From: Streptomyces sp. NRRL B-1140
Lineage (GTDB): Bacteria; Actinomycetota; Actinomycetes; Streptomycetales; Streptomycetaceae
DNA: 64,000 nucleotides
Reading direction: 5' to 3'
NCBI RefSeq assembly: GCF_001280065.1
Contig: NZ_LGEA01000125.1
Span: 186,001-250,000 of the forward strand
The position numbers and the translations under genes were made by a program. Positions within the stretch are counted from its first letter, which is position 1. Every line of letters begins with the position of its first letter. Shown one piece after another: positions 1 through 10,349 of this stretch. The notes under the pieces were generated by a model. That model was not told the origin of the DNA, made no database searches, and saw only the letters and a list, made by a program, of their open reading frames with translations.

Positions 1-1
1 G

Positions 2-598
2 CTCGTGCCCGCCGACGACGGCGGTCTGTACGCGGTCGACGCCTCCGCCGCGACCATCTCGCCCCGGACCTCCCTGGACCTGACCCGGCCGCTGGCGACC
101 GTCACCCTCGACGGGGCGCCGGGCCGGCTGCTGGGCGACGCCGAGCCCGCCGTACGCCGGGCCCTGCGCGCCGGCGCCGGACTGCTGGCCTCCGAGCAGT
201 TCGGCCTGGCCGAGTGGACGCTCACGGAGACCGTCCGCTACCTGAAGGAACGCAAGCAGTTCAACCGGCCCGTCGGCGGCTTCCAGGCGATCAAGCACCG
301 GCTGGCCCAGGTGTGGCTGGAGGTCGTCAACGCCCGCGCCGCCGCCCGCAACGCCGCCGACGCCCTGGCGAACGGCGAGGACGTCGACGTGGCCGTCACC
401 GTCGCCCAGGCGTACGCGGCACCCGTGGCCGTGCACGCCGCCGAGGAGGCCGTGCAACTGCACGCCGGCATCGGCATGACATGGGAGCACCCCGCGCACC
501 TCTACCTCAAACGCGCCAAGGCCGACTCGATCGCCTACGGCACGCCGGGCGCTCACCGGGAAGCCCTGGCCGCACTGGTCGGCCTCCAGGCCCCCTGA
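2..598 (+). CDS. Acyl-CoA dehydrogenase, C-terminal part (5' end outside window)
   Basis: This is the last ~198 residues of an acyl-CoA dehydrogenase, a flavoenzyme that makes the alpha-beta double bond in acyl-CoA. The frame is already open at base 2, so the start lies upstream of the window. Visible family marks are the helical C-terminal domain with RKQFNRPVGGFQAIKHRLA and, near the end, the QLHAGIGMTWEHPAHLYLKR segment that contacts FAD across the dimer. The family is usually ~380 residues, so about half is missing only because of the window edge. The substrate cannot be told from this part. A strong hairpin follows 43 bp after the stop. Confidence 0.9.
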   Translation, partial: LVPADDGGLYAVDASAATISPRTSLDLTRPLATVTLDGAPGRLLGDAEPAVRRALRAGAGLLASEQFGLAEWTLTETVRYLKERKQFNRPVGGFQAIKHRLAQVWLEVVNARAAARNAADALANGEDVDVAVTVAQAYAAPVAVHAAEEAVQLHAGIGMTWEHPAHLYLKRAKADSIAYGTPGAHREALAALVGLQAP

Positions 599-641
599 CG
601 TCCGTCTCGCCGACCGCGGGCCACGGCCCCGGAGAACCAGC

Positions 642-671
642 AAAGGCCCGTCCCGGCAGGGGCGGGCCTTT
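642..671 (+). terminator. Hairpin terminator after acyl-CoA dehydrogenase
   Basis: AAAGGCCCG at 642-650 pairs with CGGGCCTTT at 663-671. The inner bases continue the stem (one T-G wobble) down to a GGCA tetraloop, giving a stem of about 13 bp. It ends in TTT, so it resembles an intrinsic terminator for the upstream gene. Confidence 0.75.
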
Positions 672-802
672 CGCGCGCCCTCGGCCGGGTGAAGTGAACG
701 CAGGGCGGCAGTCCGGCCAACTCCGCACACACACCTGCTCCTTGAGCCCGTCGGGACCCATACTCACAGGGTTCCCGTACGGCATCTCCAGGGAGGCAGA
801 GC

Positions 803-1666
803 ATGGCCCTCACCACTCGTCGCACGGCCCTCACCACCCTCGGCGCGGCCCTCGCGGGCTCGATCGCGCTCCCCGCCGGCCCGGCAGCGGCCGGGGAACG
901 CGTGTGCCGGGCCCGCCCGTTGTGGCGCGCCCACGCCCACAACGACTACGAGCACCACCGCCCGCTGCTCGACGCCCTCGACCACCGCTTCGGCAGCGTC
1001 GAGGCCGACATCCACCTCGTGGGCGACCAGCTCCTCGTCGGCCACGACCCGGAGAACCTCGACCCGTCCCGCACCCTCCGATCCCTCTACCTCGCCCCGC
1101 TCGCCGCCCGCGTCCGGGCCCACCACGGCTCGGTGTACCGGGGGACCCGCGGCTCGCTGCAGCTGCTCATCGACATCAAGACCGAGGGCGCCTCGACGTA
1201 CCGCGCACTCGACCGCCACCTCCGGGACTACCAGCACCTGTTCACCACGTACGCCCACGGCCGTGTCCACCGCGGCCCGGTCACCGCCGTGGTCTCCGGC
1301 GACCGCGCGGCCCGCGCGCCCATGGAGGCCCAGACCGTCCGGCGCGCCTTCTACGACGGCCGCCTCGCCGACCTCGGCGGCCCGGCCCCGGCCTCCTTCC
1401 TCCCGCTGATCAGCGACAACTGGACGCTCAACTTCACCTGGCAGGGCGCGGGCCCCTTCCCCGAAGCCGAGCGCCGCACGCTGCGAGGCATCACCGGCGC
1501 CGCCCATGAGCGCGGGCAGCGGGTGCGGTTCTGGGCCACCCCGGACCTGGCCGGACCCGCTCGCGACGCGGTGTGGGCCGAACTGCTCGCCGCCGGCGTC
1601 GACCACCTCAACACCGACGACCTCGCAGGCCTGGAGGCGTTCCTCGACGCCCGGCGGGCTGCTTAG
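803..1666 (+). CDS. Tat-exported PI-PLC/GDPD-like phosphodiesterase
   Basis: A 287-residue exported protein. The first ~30 residues form a signal peptide with a twin arginine (TTRRTALTTLG) and an AxA cleavage site. The mature part begins with HAHNDYEHHRPLLDAL (residues ~44-59). EADIHLVGDQLLVGHD (~67-82) and LLIDIKTEG further on match the metal- and phosphate-binding strands of TIM-barrel phosphodiesterases of the PI-PLC/glycerophosphodiesterase superfamily, close to the AIM6-type branch. Likely role: hydrolysis of a phosphodiester outside the membrane; the substrate is not evident. The start is well supported: GGGAGG lies 7 bases before the ATG. It appears monocistronic. Confidence 0.75.
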   Translation: MALTTRRTALTTLGAALAGSIALPAGPAAAGERVCRARPLWRAHAHNDYEHHRPLLDALDHRFGSVEADIHLVGDQLLVGHDPENLDPSRTLRSLYLAPLAARVRAHHGSVYRGTRGSLQLLIDIKTEGASTYRALDRHLRDYQHLFTTYAHGRVHRGPVTAVVSGDRAARAPMEAQTVRRAFYDGRLADLGGPAPASFLPLISDNWTLNFTWQGAGPFPEAERRTLRGITGAAHERGQRVRFWATPDLAGPARDAVWAELLAAGVDHLNTDDLAGLEAFLDARRAA

Positions 1667-1788
1667 CGCGACAGCAGGACACCACACGTTCGGCGGACAG
1701 CTCAGCCGCCCGGACGAACCCTCCGCTACGCCACACTTGCGGCCGAACGCCGTGAACCGGACGTGACGGCGTGGCGGAGGAGTTGACG

Positions 1789-1983
1789 ATGGCCATTTCC
1801 ATCTCTGTGGTGCTGCTGCTCGCGATCCTTGCGGTGATCTTCCTGCGCAACGGCGGGCTGAAGGTCTCCCACGCGCTGGTCTGCCTGCTGCTCGGCTTCT
1901 ATCTCGCCAGCACCAGCCTCGCCCCCACCATCCACAGCGGCCTCACGGCCACCGCGGAGATCGTCAGCGGTCTGCGGCCCTGA
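1789..1983 (+). CDS. Small two-helix membrane protein
   Basis: A 64-residue hydrophobic protein with two predicted membrane helices (residues ~2-18 and ~28-45) separated by a short basic loop (RNGGLK), then a polar tail. I do not recognise a function; small proteins of this kind are common in Streptomyces genomes. The ATG at 1789 was preferred over the upstream in-frame GTG at 1771 because GGAGGAG (1776-1782) sits at the right distance from it. The stop is 2 bp from the end of the convergent gene on the other strand. Confidence 0.6.
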   Translation: MAISISVVLLLAILAVIFLRNGGLKVSHALVCLLLGFYLASTSLAPTIHSGLTATAEIVSGLRP

Positions 1984-1985
1984 AC

Positions 1986-3221
1986 TCACCCCGAGAACAC
2001 GCCGATGCCGTTCGGGACGAGGCGTTCGGCGCCGCCGCTGGGGTGGTTGCGCACGGTCACCGTGCTCGCGCCCGGCTTCCGCGCGACCAGCGTCGAAGAA
2101 CCGCCGCCGTCCAGGCTGAAGGCGTCCTGTGCGCCGAGGCCGCGCATCGTGGTGGCCACTTCGGCGATGGTCAGGCCGCTGCGGTAGGCGGCGGCGCCGT
2201 CCAGCGCGAGGAGCACGACGCGGCGCCCGTCGTCGGCGATCCCCACGGCCGTACGGACGGCCGAGGCCGTGTCGTCGAGCCCCGGCAGCGGCTGCCCGCC
2301 CGAGAGCACCGGGTAGCCGCCCAGAGCGAGCCGGTACGCGACGCCGTCCGCCGCCGCCACGAGGCTGTGCTCGACCTCGACCCGTTCACCGGTGGAGAAC
2401 TTGCGCAGCTGCTGGGCGCCCGCCTCCCGGCCGACCAGCACGGTGGTGCCCGCGGCGATCGGGCCACCGCCGGGAGCGTCGGCCGCCGAGACGACGATGC
2501 CGTCGCGGACCGTCACCTCGTAGGTGTCCTCGCTGCAGGGCGCGGCGCGGTCCGTGTCCGTGCCGCAGGTGGCGCGCACCCGCGACACACTGCCCCACTC
2601 GGAGGTGAAGGCTCCGACCGATCCCACCGGCAGCGCGTACTGGTTGAGCCCGCCGAGCGGCAACCGGGCCTCGGCCGTACGGACCGAACCGGCCAGTGTC
2701 AGCCGGTCCAGCCGCGCCCGTCCGTCGGTGCCGACGCCGAAGACCTCCTCGGTGGTCGTGCCGGGCGGCAGCTCCGGCCCGAAACGCTGCCCCACCGGCA
2801 CGGCCGCCTTGAGCGTCCGCCCGGACGCGATCGCCGGACCCACACTCGCGCCGGTCGCCTCCACGCCCGGATGCTGTGTCTCGGTGATGTTGAAGAAGTC
2901 GCCGTTGACACCGGCGACCGCGCCCTGGGTGTCCGCCATCGCCGAGACCCGCGCGCGTGCGGCCACGGCCCCCGGGTGCAGCAGGTCGACCCTGACCCGG
3001 GGGTCGCCCAGGTCGACCCTCAGCACATGTGCGTGCGTCACTCCCTTCGCCGCCTCGATGTCGAACTCCTCGTACGTCACGCCCGGCGCGACCCGGCCGC
3101 CCTTCTGCACGGCGCCGGCCGGAGCCGCCCCCGCCAGTCCCGCACCGGCCAGTGCGGCGAACGCCGTGAGAAACGCCAGTGCCGATCTGCCTGCTCCCCA
3201 CCGTCTGCGACGACCTGCCAT
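1986..3221 (-). CDS. Secreted phosphodiester glycosidase (NAGPA domain) protein
   Basis: A 411-residue exported protein. It starts with a basic stretch, MAGRRRRWGAGR, then a hydrophobic core ending near APAGA, a Sec-type signal. The mature protein carries the NAGPA fold (phosphodiester glycosidase, DUF2233): VNGDFFN in the middle and FSLDGGGSSTLV near the C-terminus are its signature loops. Relatives remove GlcNAc from phosphodiester-linked glycans, and bacterial ones are exported; the substrate here is unknown. The frame stays open well upstream, but the start at 3221 puts the signal peptide at the N-terminus and has AGGGGG just before it. It is convergent with the small membrane protein gene on the left. 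Confidence 0.8.
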   Translation of the reverse strand: MAGRRRRWGAGRSALAFLTAFAALAGAGLAGAAPAGAVQKGGRVAPGVTYEEFDIEAAKGVTHAHVLRVDLGDPRVRVDLLHPGAVAARARVSAMADTQGAVAGVNGDFFNITETQHPGVEATGASVGPAIASGRTLKAAVPVGQRFGPELPPGTTTEEVFGVGTDGRARLDRLTLAGSVRTAEARLPLGGLNQYALPVGSVGAFTSEWGSVSRVRATCGTDTDRAAPCSEDTYEVTVRDGIVVSAADAPGGGPIAAGTTVLVGREAGAQQLRKFSTGERVEVEHSLVAAADGVAYRLALGGYPVLSGGQPLPGLDDTASAVRTAVGIADDGRRVVLLALDGAAAYRSGLTIAEVATTMRGLGAQDAFSLDGGGSSTLVARKPGASTVTVRNHPSGGAERLVPNGIGVFSG

Positions 3222-3324
3222 CGTGCCCCCTGATGCCTCGTCAACTGTCGGGACCCTCGGAGGCAGTGGACCAGACGGCGCGGTCCGGCAGGGCGGCTGA
3301 GCGCGCACTACGCGGGAACGGCTG

Positions 3325-3347
3325 AAAAAACGCACCCCTCCGGGTGC
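3325..3347 (-). terminator. Intrinsic terminator with U-tract, minus strand
   Basis: Read on the minus strand, GCACCC (3347-3342), a GGAG loop and GGGTGC (3337-3332) form a hairpin followed by G and six T (3330-3325). It starts one base after the stop codon of the methyltransferase-NUDIX gene. A clean U-tract is unusual in such GC-rich DNA. Confidence 0.8.
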
Positions 3348-3348
3348 C

Positions 3349-4527
3349 TCAGCCGTCCCCCGTTCCGGTGCCGAACGGCGTGACATGCGCCGGCGTGTGA
3401 TCGATCGGCAGCCCGGGCCGCCACAGGGTGAGGGCCTGCGCGCTGCACACGAACAGCTGATCCGGCAGCCGGTCCAGTGCGAACCACCGCCAGCTGCCCA
3501 CGCTCTCCCCGGGCTGGTCCGACGGCTCACCCCGCCAGGCGGTGACCCGGGCGGCCACGGTCATACGGACGACACCTCCCGCGTCGTCCAGCAGCGTCCC
3601 GAGCAACCGGACGTTTTCGGGCCGCGCCGCGAGCCCCGTCTCCTCGCCGAGCTCGCGGACGACCGTCCCCTGCAACGACTCCCCGGGCTCCACCGTCCCG
3701 CCGGGCAGCTCCCACGTCCCGCGCCGGTGCCGGCCCAGAAGCAGCCCCCGTGGCCCGTACACGATGGCTCCCACGCCGATCGCGGCATGCGCGGGCGGTG
3801 GCCTGTCGACGCGTGGCCGGGATGAGACCCGGACGGGTCGGGTCACCCGGAAGAGCCGGTAGGAGGCACTGTTGCCGTCCTCCGGGGCGTCGAGGACATC
3901 GATCCCCTCCACACGCAACCCGTACTCGGTCAGCAGCGCCGTCCAGAGTTCCGGGGCGAGCACCCACATGTGGACGGTGACCTCACCGCCACCCGCGAGC
4001 CGCAGGGTCTCCGGCCGGGCCGAGACCCGGTCCGACGGCCCGTCACCCCGGCTGTTGGTGTGCAGCACCGTGAAGCAGAAGGTGCCACCCGGCTTGAGCG
4101 CTCCGGCGAGGGCGGGCAGCAGCCGGTGCGGATCCATGTACGGGACGGCGTTGACGGAGTAGACGACGTCGTACGGCTCGGCCGTGAGCAGGTGCTCCAC
4201 CGCGTCGGCGAGGACCAGCCGCAGCCCGGGCAGTGAGTCGTAGCGGGCGCGGGCCCGCTCGTACTGCCCCGACGAGGCGTCGACCGCGTCCACCAGCGCC
4301 CCGTGGGCCCTTGCCAGATAAGCGGCGTGCCGGGCCGGACCGCAGCCGAGATCCAGCACCCGCCGGCCCGTCAACTCCCCGAGAACCTCGCTCCCGGGGC
4401 CGCCGCCCGCGAACCCCCAGTCGATCCTGGTCGCCTCGGGCAGCGCCGTGCCCCGACGCAGATGGTGTGCTCCGTACGCGTCCCACGCCTCGGCGTTGGC
4501 TGCCTCCGCCCCCGGTTCTCCCCCCAA
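3349..4527 (-). CDS. Bifunctional class I SAM methyltransferase / NUDIX hydrolase
   Basis: A 392-residue two-domain protein. Residues ~10-225 are a Rossmann methyltransferase: SAM-binding motif [17 protein letters not shown] at ~57-72, then [10 protein letters not shown], and [14 protein letters not shown] for motif IV. Residues ~243-380 are a NUDIX hydrolase; the box G-x5-E-x7-RELGEETGL (~270-295) has all catalytic positions. The two activities in one chain suggest action on one metabolite, perhaps a nucleotide-type compound, but the substrate is unknown. The only plausible start is TTG, 3 bp after the stop of the DUF5519 gene, so the two are probably coupled. A terminator follows at once. 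Confidence 0.85.
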   Translation of the reverse strand: MGGEPGAEAANAEAWDAYGAHHLRRGTALPEATRIDWGFAGGGPGSEVLGELTGRRVLDLGCGPARHAAYLARAHGALVDAVDASSGQYERARARYDSLPGLRLVLADAVEHLLTAEPYDVVYSVNAVPYMDPHRLLPALAGALKPGGTFCFTVLHTNSRGDGPSDRVSARPETLRLAGGGEVTVHMWVLAPELWTALLTEYGLRVEGIDVLDAPEDGNSASYRLFRVTRPVRVSSRPRVDRPPPAHAAIGVGAIVYGPRGLLLGRHRRGTWELPGGTVEPGESLQGTVVRELGEETGLAARPENVRLLGTLLDDAGGVVRMTVAARVTAWRGEPSDQPGESVGSWRWFALDRLPDQLFVCSAQALTLWRPGLPIDHTPAHVTPFGTGTGDG

Positions 4528-4530
4528 GGC

Positions 4531-4929
4531 TCAGCCGCCCGCCACGGTGTCACGCGGCAGCACCGTGACCCGGTGGAAGTTGCACCCGGCGAGCCGCGGT
4601 CCGTCGTCATCGGCGGGCGGCGTCTGGTGGGCTTTCAGGGCGATGCTCATCAGACTCAGCAGCAGATCGACGTCGGCCTCGCAGTCGAGGTGGACCGTCA
4701 CCCAGCACGATCCGGGCAGCAGGTGGATCGCGCTCGAACCGGCGAGATCGTAGTGGAAGCGCTGTATGGCCCGGCGGGTGAGGTGGAGGTCCACGTCCCG
4801 CGCGGAGTGGAAGTGGACGATCTCGTCACGGGCGGAACGAAGCGCCCTTCCGGTACCGCAACTCGCCGGGCCCGCCTTGAGGTCGGGCCAGGCCTGCAGG
4901 CGCTCCATGGCGCGCTGGGCCAGAGTCAT
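4531..4929 (-). CDS. DUF5519 (luciferase-domain-like) protein
   Basis: A 132-residue soluble protein that resembles the family called luciferase-like domain/DUF5519. The core EIVHFHSARDVDLHLT followed by AIQRF, PGSCWVTVHL and LLLSLMSIAL is the conserved pattern. These proteins are small alpha/beta proteins and have no proven enzymatic role in Streptomyces. The gene is first in a two-gene unit with the methyltransferase-NUDIX fusion, with a gap of only 3 bp. The ATG at 4929 begins the first Met of the conserved region. Confidence 0.65.
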   Translation of the reverse strand: MTLAQRAMERLQAWPDLKAGPASCGTGRALRSARDEIVHFHSARDVDLHLTRRAIQRFHYDLAGSSAIHLLPGSCWVTVHLDCEADVDLLLSLMSIALKAHQTPPADDDGPRLAGCNFHRVTVLPRDTVAGG

Positions 4930-5049
4930 GGCCCCATCGTCGCCTGCTCATCGCTCGGCAACCAGGGGTTGAGCGATTCGTAACCGGGACGTGAGGCGGG
5001 CGGCCGGGGGAACATCCGGCATTTCGGGCGGACTTGACGAGCCGGGCTC

Positions 5050-5649
5050 TCAGGCCGCCTTGACGAGTCTGAGGTAGTGCTTCCAGTCCCAGTGCCGGCC
5101 GGGGTCGGTGTGGTCGCTTCCCGGGACCTCGTGATGGCCGATGATGTGCGCGCGGTTCCTCGGGATGCCGTACCGTCGGCAGATCGCCGCGGTCAGCCGG
5201 GCCGAGCGCTCGTACATGACGTCGGTGAAGTATCCGGGCCGGTCGACCCAGCCTTCGTGCTCGATGCCGATGCTGCGGGTGTTGTAGTCCCAGTTTCCCG
5301 CGTGCCAGGCGATGTCGGACTCGCGCACGCACTGCGCGACCCGCCCGTCGGAGGAACGCACCACGTAGTGCGCGGACACCTTGTTGCCGGGGTTGCGGAA
5401 GACGGACAGGGTGCCGGAGTAGGTCGTCTGCGCCACGTGGATGATCACGTAGCGCAACGGATGGGCCCGTGGGCGGTGGGACGGCGTGTAGTTGCCGCGG
5501 CTCGCCGGTCGCCAGGCCGCTCCGGGGTGATCGACGACCCGGGGCCGGGCGTCGGCCCGGGAGCCGCAGAGCAGGGCGGAGGGGAGGGCGGCGAGGGCGG
5601 CGCCCGCGAGGATGCCCCGCCTGCTGGGGAGAAGGGTGGTCCGTGGCAT
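5050..5649 (-). CDS. Tat-exported N-acetylmuramoyl-L-alanine amidase
   Basis: A 199-residue exported peptidoglycan amidase (Amidase_2/PGRP fold) that cleaves the bond between MurNAc and L-Ala. The signal is Tat-type (SRRGILAGAALAAL at residues 9-22). The zinc site is visible: first His in YVIIHVAQTTY, a second region HAGNWDYN, and HHEVPGSDHTDPG with the C-terminal ligand. The start at 5649 puts the Tat motif near the N-terminus; the frame upstream lacks coding character. The domain is stand-alone, with no wall-binding repeat. It may act in wall turnover or be a small secreted lysin. Confidence 0.88.
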   Translation of the reverse strand: MPRTTLLPSRRGILAGAALAALPSALLCGSRADARPRVVDHPGAAWRPASRGNYTPSHRPRAHPLRYVIIHVAQTTYSGTLSVFRNPGNKVSAHYVVRSSDGRVAQCVRESDIAWHAGNWDYNTRSIGIEHEGWVDRPGYFTDVMYERSARLTAAICRRYGIPRNRAHIIGHHEVPGSDHTDPGRHWDWKHYLRLVKAA

Positions 5650-5873
5650 GGGTGGGTGCCTTTCGGGCTCGACATGGGTGTCTCTTGCTCGACTGCACGG
5701 AGCTGCGGCCCTGGTGGGCGCGGCCCGCGTGATCAAGTTACGGCGCCCTGCGGCCGGCCCGGAGTGAGCGGCATGATTCGGTGGACGGGCCCCCGGTTGT
5801 GGACAACTCCCTCACCCGGTCGGGTGGTCGGTGCAGGCGGAGCTCTGTCTGCGACCGGCGGTGACGCGCCGTT

Positions 5874-7082
5874 TCAGGCCTGTCCCGCGAACGCCGCCGG
5901 GTCGTCCAGCACTGCCCGCACCACCGAATGAGCGGCCCCCAGCAGCGGCCCCTGAGGGCCCAGTCGCGACACGGACACGGGGCAGGCGGGACCTGCCGTC
6001 CGGCGCGCGAGTTCGTCCCGGAGCGAGGGCAGCAGCCAGGGCGCGAGCCCGGACAGTTCCCCGCCCAGGACCACGCTCTCCGGATCGAGCAGGTTGACCG
6101 CCCCGGTCAGGGCCACGCCCAGCGCCCTACCCGCGTCGTGGAGGGCACGGCGTACGTCCTCGTCTCCCTCGCCCGCGCGCCCGGCGAGCAGCCCGACCCG
6201 GTCCTCGCCGGGTTCCAGACCGGCCGCACGCAGCACGGCCTCCTCACCGGCGTACTGCTCCAGGCAGCCCCGCCCGCCGCAGGCGCACTCCGGCCCGTCC
6301 GGCCGGACCGGCACATGTCCCAACTCGCCCGCGAAACCACGCGTTCCGCGCAGCAGCACGCCGTCCACCACGACCGCCGCGCCGATACCGATCTCCGCCG
6401 AGACGTGCAGGAAGTCCCGAGGAGTGCCGTCACCCAGCCAGAGTTCGGCGAGGGCACCGAAGTTGGCCTCGTTGTCCACGGTGAGTGGGATGTCCGCGGG
6501 CAGCAGCGGGCCGAGGTCGATGTCGTGCCAGCCGAGGTTCGGGGCGCGCACGACCGTCCGGGCGTCGCGCCCCACCAGTCCCGGCACGGCCACGGCGAGT
6601 CCGGCCGGATACAAGCCCTCGCTCTCCGCTTCGACGACGACCTGCTGGATCAGGTCGGTGAGCTCCGCGAGCACGGGCTGAGCTGAGCGGCCGCGGTTCG
6701 CTCCCTGCCGTGTCACCCGCGACCGGGTCGTTCCCCGCAGGTCGACGGCGCAGACCGCGAGATGGTCGACGCCCACCTCCGCGCCGATGCCGGCCGGACC
6801 GCGTCCGCTGACGGCGAGCGCGGAACCGGGCCGTCCCACCCGGCCGGGCCGCTCGGGCCCCAGCTCTTCGAGGAGCCCCGAGCGGATGAGCTCGTCGACC
6901 AGCGTCGAGACCGCCGCCCGGGTCAGGCCGATCCGCGAGGCGACGGCGGCCCGGGACAGCGGCCCCTCGGCGCTGACGGTGTGCAGGACACGGGCGAGGT
7001 TGCGGCGGCGCATGCCCTGCTGGGTGTCGGGCAGTGCGCGTCCTGGTCCGGCGGGGCGGGCCTCGTGCAGCGGTGCGGTCAT
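5874..7082 (-). CDS. ROK-family transcriptional regulator (xylose operon)
   Basis: A 402-residue repressor. Residues ~25-75 form a winged helix-turn-helix (LSRAAVASRIGLTRAAVSTLVDEL). The rest is a ROK sugar-kinase-like domain with the zinc motif CACGGRGCLEQY and the following helix. It is second in an operon with xylB (15 bp gap), and xylA is transcribed divergently, so it is very likely the xylose-responsive regulator (XylR type) of both units, acting at the xylA-xylB intergenic region. That role is inferred from position and family. Confidence 0.88.
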   Translation of the reverse strand: MTAPLHEARPAGPGRALPDTQQGMRRRNLARVLHTVSAEGPLSRAAVASRIGLTRAAVSTLVDELIRSGLLEELGPERPGRVGRPGSALAVSGRGPAGIGAEVGVDHLAVCAVDLRGTTRSRVTRQGANRGRSAQPVLAELTDLIQQVVVEAESEGLYPAGLAVAVPGLVGRDARTVVRAPNLGWHDIDLGPLLPADIPLTVDNEANFGALAELWLGDGTPRDFLHVSAEIGIGAAVVVDGVLLRGTRGFAGELGHVPVRPDGPECACGGRGCLEQYAGEEAVLRAAGLEPGEDRVGLLAGRAGEGDEDVRRALHDAGRALGVALTGAVNLLDPESVVLGGELSGLAPWLLPSLRDELARRTAGPACPVSVSRLGPQGPLLGAAHSVVRAVLDDPAAFAGQA

Positions 7083-7097
7083 GCCTGACGCCAGTCC

Positions 7098-8543
7098 TCA
7101 GTGGGTGTCGGTGGGCCGCTCCAGCAGCGGAGCCGCGTCGGAGAGTACCCCGGCGATCCTGGCCAGCGTCTCCTCGTCCCGCTCGACGGCGTCGAGCACC
7201 GGCCCGGCCGCCGTGTCCCAGCGGCGCGCGACCGCCGCCGGGTCCTCCCCGGTGAGCAGCCCCGCCGCCTGGGCGGCGGCACCGAGCGCGACCAGTTCCC
7301 TGGCCTCGGGCACCTGCACGGGACGTCCGGACAGCCGCCGCACGGTCTGCTGCCAGGCGGTGCCCCGGGCGCCGCCGCCGATCAGCAGCAGCGGTTCCGA
7401 GGAGTCCGCGTCCCCGTCGAGGACCAGGTCGAGAGCCCCGAGCAGGGAGTGCACCGCACCGTCGTAGGCGGCCTGGAGCAGCTGGCCCGCGGTCGTGTCG
7501 TGGCGCAGGCCGTGCAGCAGGCCGGAGGCGTTCGGCAGGTTCGGGGTGCGCTCGCCGTCCAGGTAGGGCAGGAGCGTCACGGCCGTGCCGGGCTCGACGG
7601 CCTCGCGGTCCAGGCCCAGCAGCGTCGCGACGCGGTCCACGGCGAGCGTGCAGTTCAGGGTGCAGGCCAGGGGCAGCCAGTCGCCGCGGGCGTCGGCGAA
7701 ACCCGCGACCGTGCCGCTGGGGTCGGCAGGCCGCCGCCGGGACACCGCGTACACCGTGCCCGAGGTGCCGAGGCTCATCACCGGCACGCCCGGCCGCACC
7801 CCGAGGCCGAGTGCGGCGGCGGCGTTGTCCCCGGTGCCGGGTGCGACCAGGGTGCCCCGGGAGAACGGCAGGTCATGGCCGTCGCGCACCGTACCCGCCA
7901 CCTCGCCGGGCCGGACCACCCGCGGCAGCAGGGCCGGGTCGAGACCCACGTGCGCCAGGATCTCCTCGTCGTACGTCTCCGTCCCGGAGGCCCACCAGCC
8001 CGTCCCGGAGACGTCGCCGCGGTCGGTCGTGCCCTGCCCGGTGAGCCGCTCGGTGAGGTAGTCGTGGGGGAGGCGCACGGCCTTCGTGGCACGGACCGCC
8101 TCCGGCTCGTGCTCGGCCAGCCAGGCCCACTTCGTGACCGTGAACGACGCCGCGGGCACGCTTCCGGTGCGTTCGGCCCAGAACTTCGCTCCACCCAGCT
8201 CCTCCGTCAGCCGGCGGGCCTGGAGAGCCGAACGCACGTCGTTCCACAGCAGGGCGGGCCGCACCGGCTCGCCCCGGCCGTCCAGCGTGACGAGTCCGTG
8301 CTGCTGCCCGCCCACCGACACCGCGGCGGCCTCGTGCGCCGCCTCCCCGCACTGGCGCAGGGCCTCGCACAGTGCGTCCCACCACTGGCGCGGATCGCTC
8401 TCGCGCCCGGCTCCGGAGGAGACCGTGTGCGGCGCCTGGCCGCTCGCGACCACCCGGCCGGTGGATGCGTCGACGACCAGCGCCTTGGTGGACTGGGTGG
8501 ACGAGTCCACACCGACGACGAGCGGACCCTCGGCTGCTGACAT
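7098..8543 (-). CDS. xylB: Xylulokinase
   Basis: A 481-residue FGGY kinase phosphorylating D-xylulose to xylulose 5-phosphate, which feeds the pentose phosphate pathway. The N-terminal phosphate loop is VGVDSSTQSTKALVVD. The FGGY C-terminal half has PGTGDNAAAALGLGV and the adenine-binding LLLIGGGARGTAWQQ. A longer open frame runs upstream antisense to xylA, but the start at 8543 is clear: AGGGAG lies 6 bases before the ATG, and the phosphate loop follows within 10 residues. Divergent from xylA and followed closely by the ROK regulator. Confidence 0.95.
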   Translation of the reverse strand: MSAAEGPLVVGVDSSTQSTKALVVDASTGRVVASGQAPHTVSSGAGRESDPRQWWDALCEALRQCGEAAHEAAAVSVGGQQHGLVTLDGRGEPVRPALLWNDVRSALQARRLTEELGGAKFWAERTGSVPAASFTVTKWAWLAEHEPEAVRATKAVRLPHDYLTERLTGQGTTDRGDVSGTGWWASGTETYDEEILAHVGLDPALLPRVVRPGEVAGTVRDGHDLPFSRGTLVAPGTGDNAAAALGLGVRPGVPVMSLGTSGTVYAVSRRRPADPSGTVAGFADARGDWLPLACTLNCTLAVDRVATLLGLDREAVEPGTAVTLLPYLDGERTPNLPNASGLLHGLRHDTTAGQLLQAAYDGAVHSLLGALDLVLDGDADSSEPLLLIGGGARGTAWQQTVRRLSGRPVQVPEARELVALGAAAQAAGLLTGEDPAAVARRWDTAAGPVLDAVERDEETLARIAGVLSDAAPLLERPTDTH

Positions 8544-9839
<1,296 letters not shown>

Positions 9840-9851
9840 GCCACGCGCGCG

Positions 9852-9892
9852 AGGGCCCGTCGTCCGGTCACACCGGCCGGCCGACGGGCCCT
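9852..9892 (+). terminator. Terminator hairpin after xylA
   Basis: AGGGCCCGTCG (9852-9862) pairs perfectly with CGACGGGCCCT (9882-9892), an 11-bp GC stem; the loop itself contains CCGG repeats that can pair. Confidence 0.75.
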
Positions 9893-9986
9893 GTCGTGCC
9901 GCGGAATCATGCGATCCACGCCATGAGTCCGCATCAGCTTCCGTGCGCCCCTCCCGGTCCGAGGGGTGCGCGGTGACTCTGTCCGT

Positions 9987-10349
9987 ATGGCCCTGCCGCC
10001 CGTACCTCCGCATCCGCCCCGGCCTGCCCGGCGCCGGAATCCGCTGCTGATCCTGCTCGCCGTGCTCGCTGCCGTCGCAGCCGTGTCCCTCGTGGTGCTG
10101 ATGGCATCGGGAAGGGACGACCCGCCGGACGAGAAGCCGTCCGGCGGGAGCACGAGCCGCACTCCCGCGCCGTCCTTCGGCATCCCGACCGAGCTGCCCA
10201 GCGAGTTGCCCACCGGGTTGCCCTCCGGGTTGCCGAGCGAGCTGCCCACCCGGCTTCCGTCGGGCTTCCCGACCCGGATCCCGAGCGAACTGCCGAGCGG
10301 CTTCGCATCGCTCCTGCCGGGTCTGGACGCCGGTGCGTCGGTGTCGTGA
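9987..10349 (+). CDS. Membrane-anchored protein with Pro-rich tetrapeptide repeats
   Basis: A 120-residue protein. A short proline/arginine N-terminus is followed by one hydrophobic helix (residues ~20-42). The rest is an outward-facing low-complexity tail of repeated units of the form (I/L/F)P(S/T)(E/G/R), such as LPSELPTGLPSGLPSELPTR. Nothing identifies an activity; the tail may span or stick to the wall. A second possible start is GTG at 9966. The final 23 bp including the stop codon are duplicated just downstream (10358-10380). Confidence 0.55.
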   Translation: MALPPVPPHPPRPARRRNPLLILLAVLAAVAAVSLVVLMASGRDDPPDEKPSGGSTSRTPAPSFGIPTELPSELPTGLPSGLPSELPTRLPSGFPTRIPSELPSGFASLLPGLDAGASVS

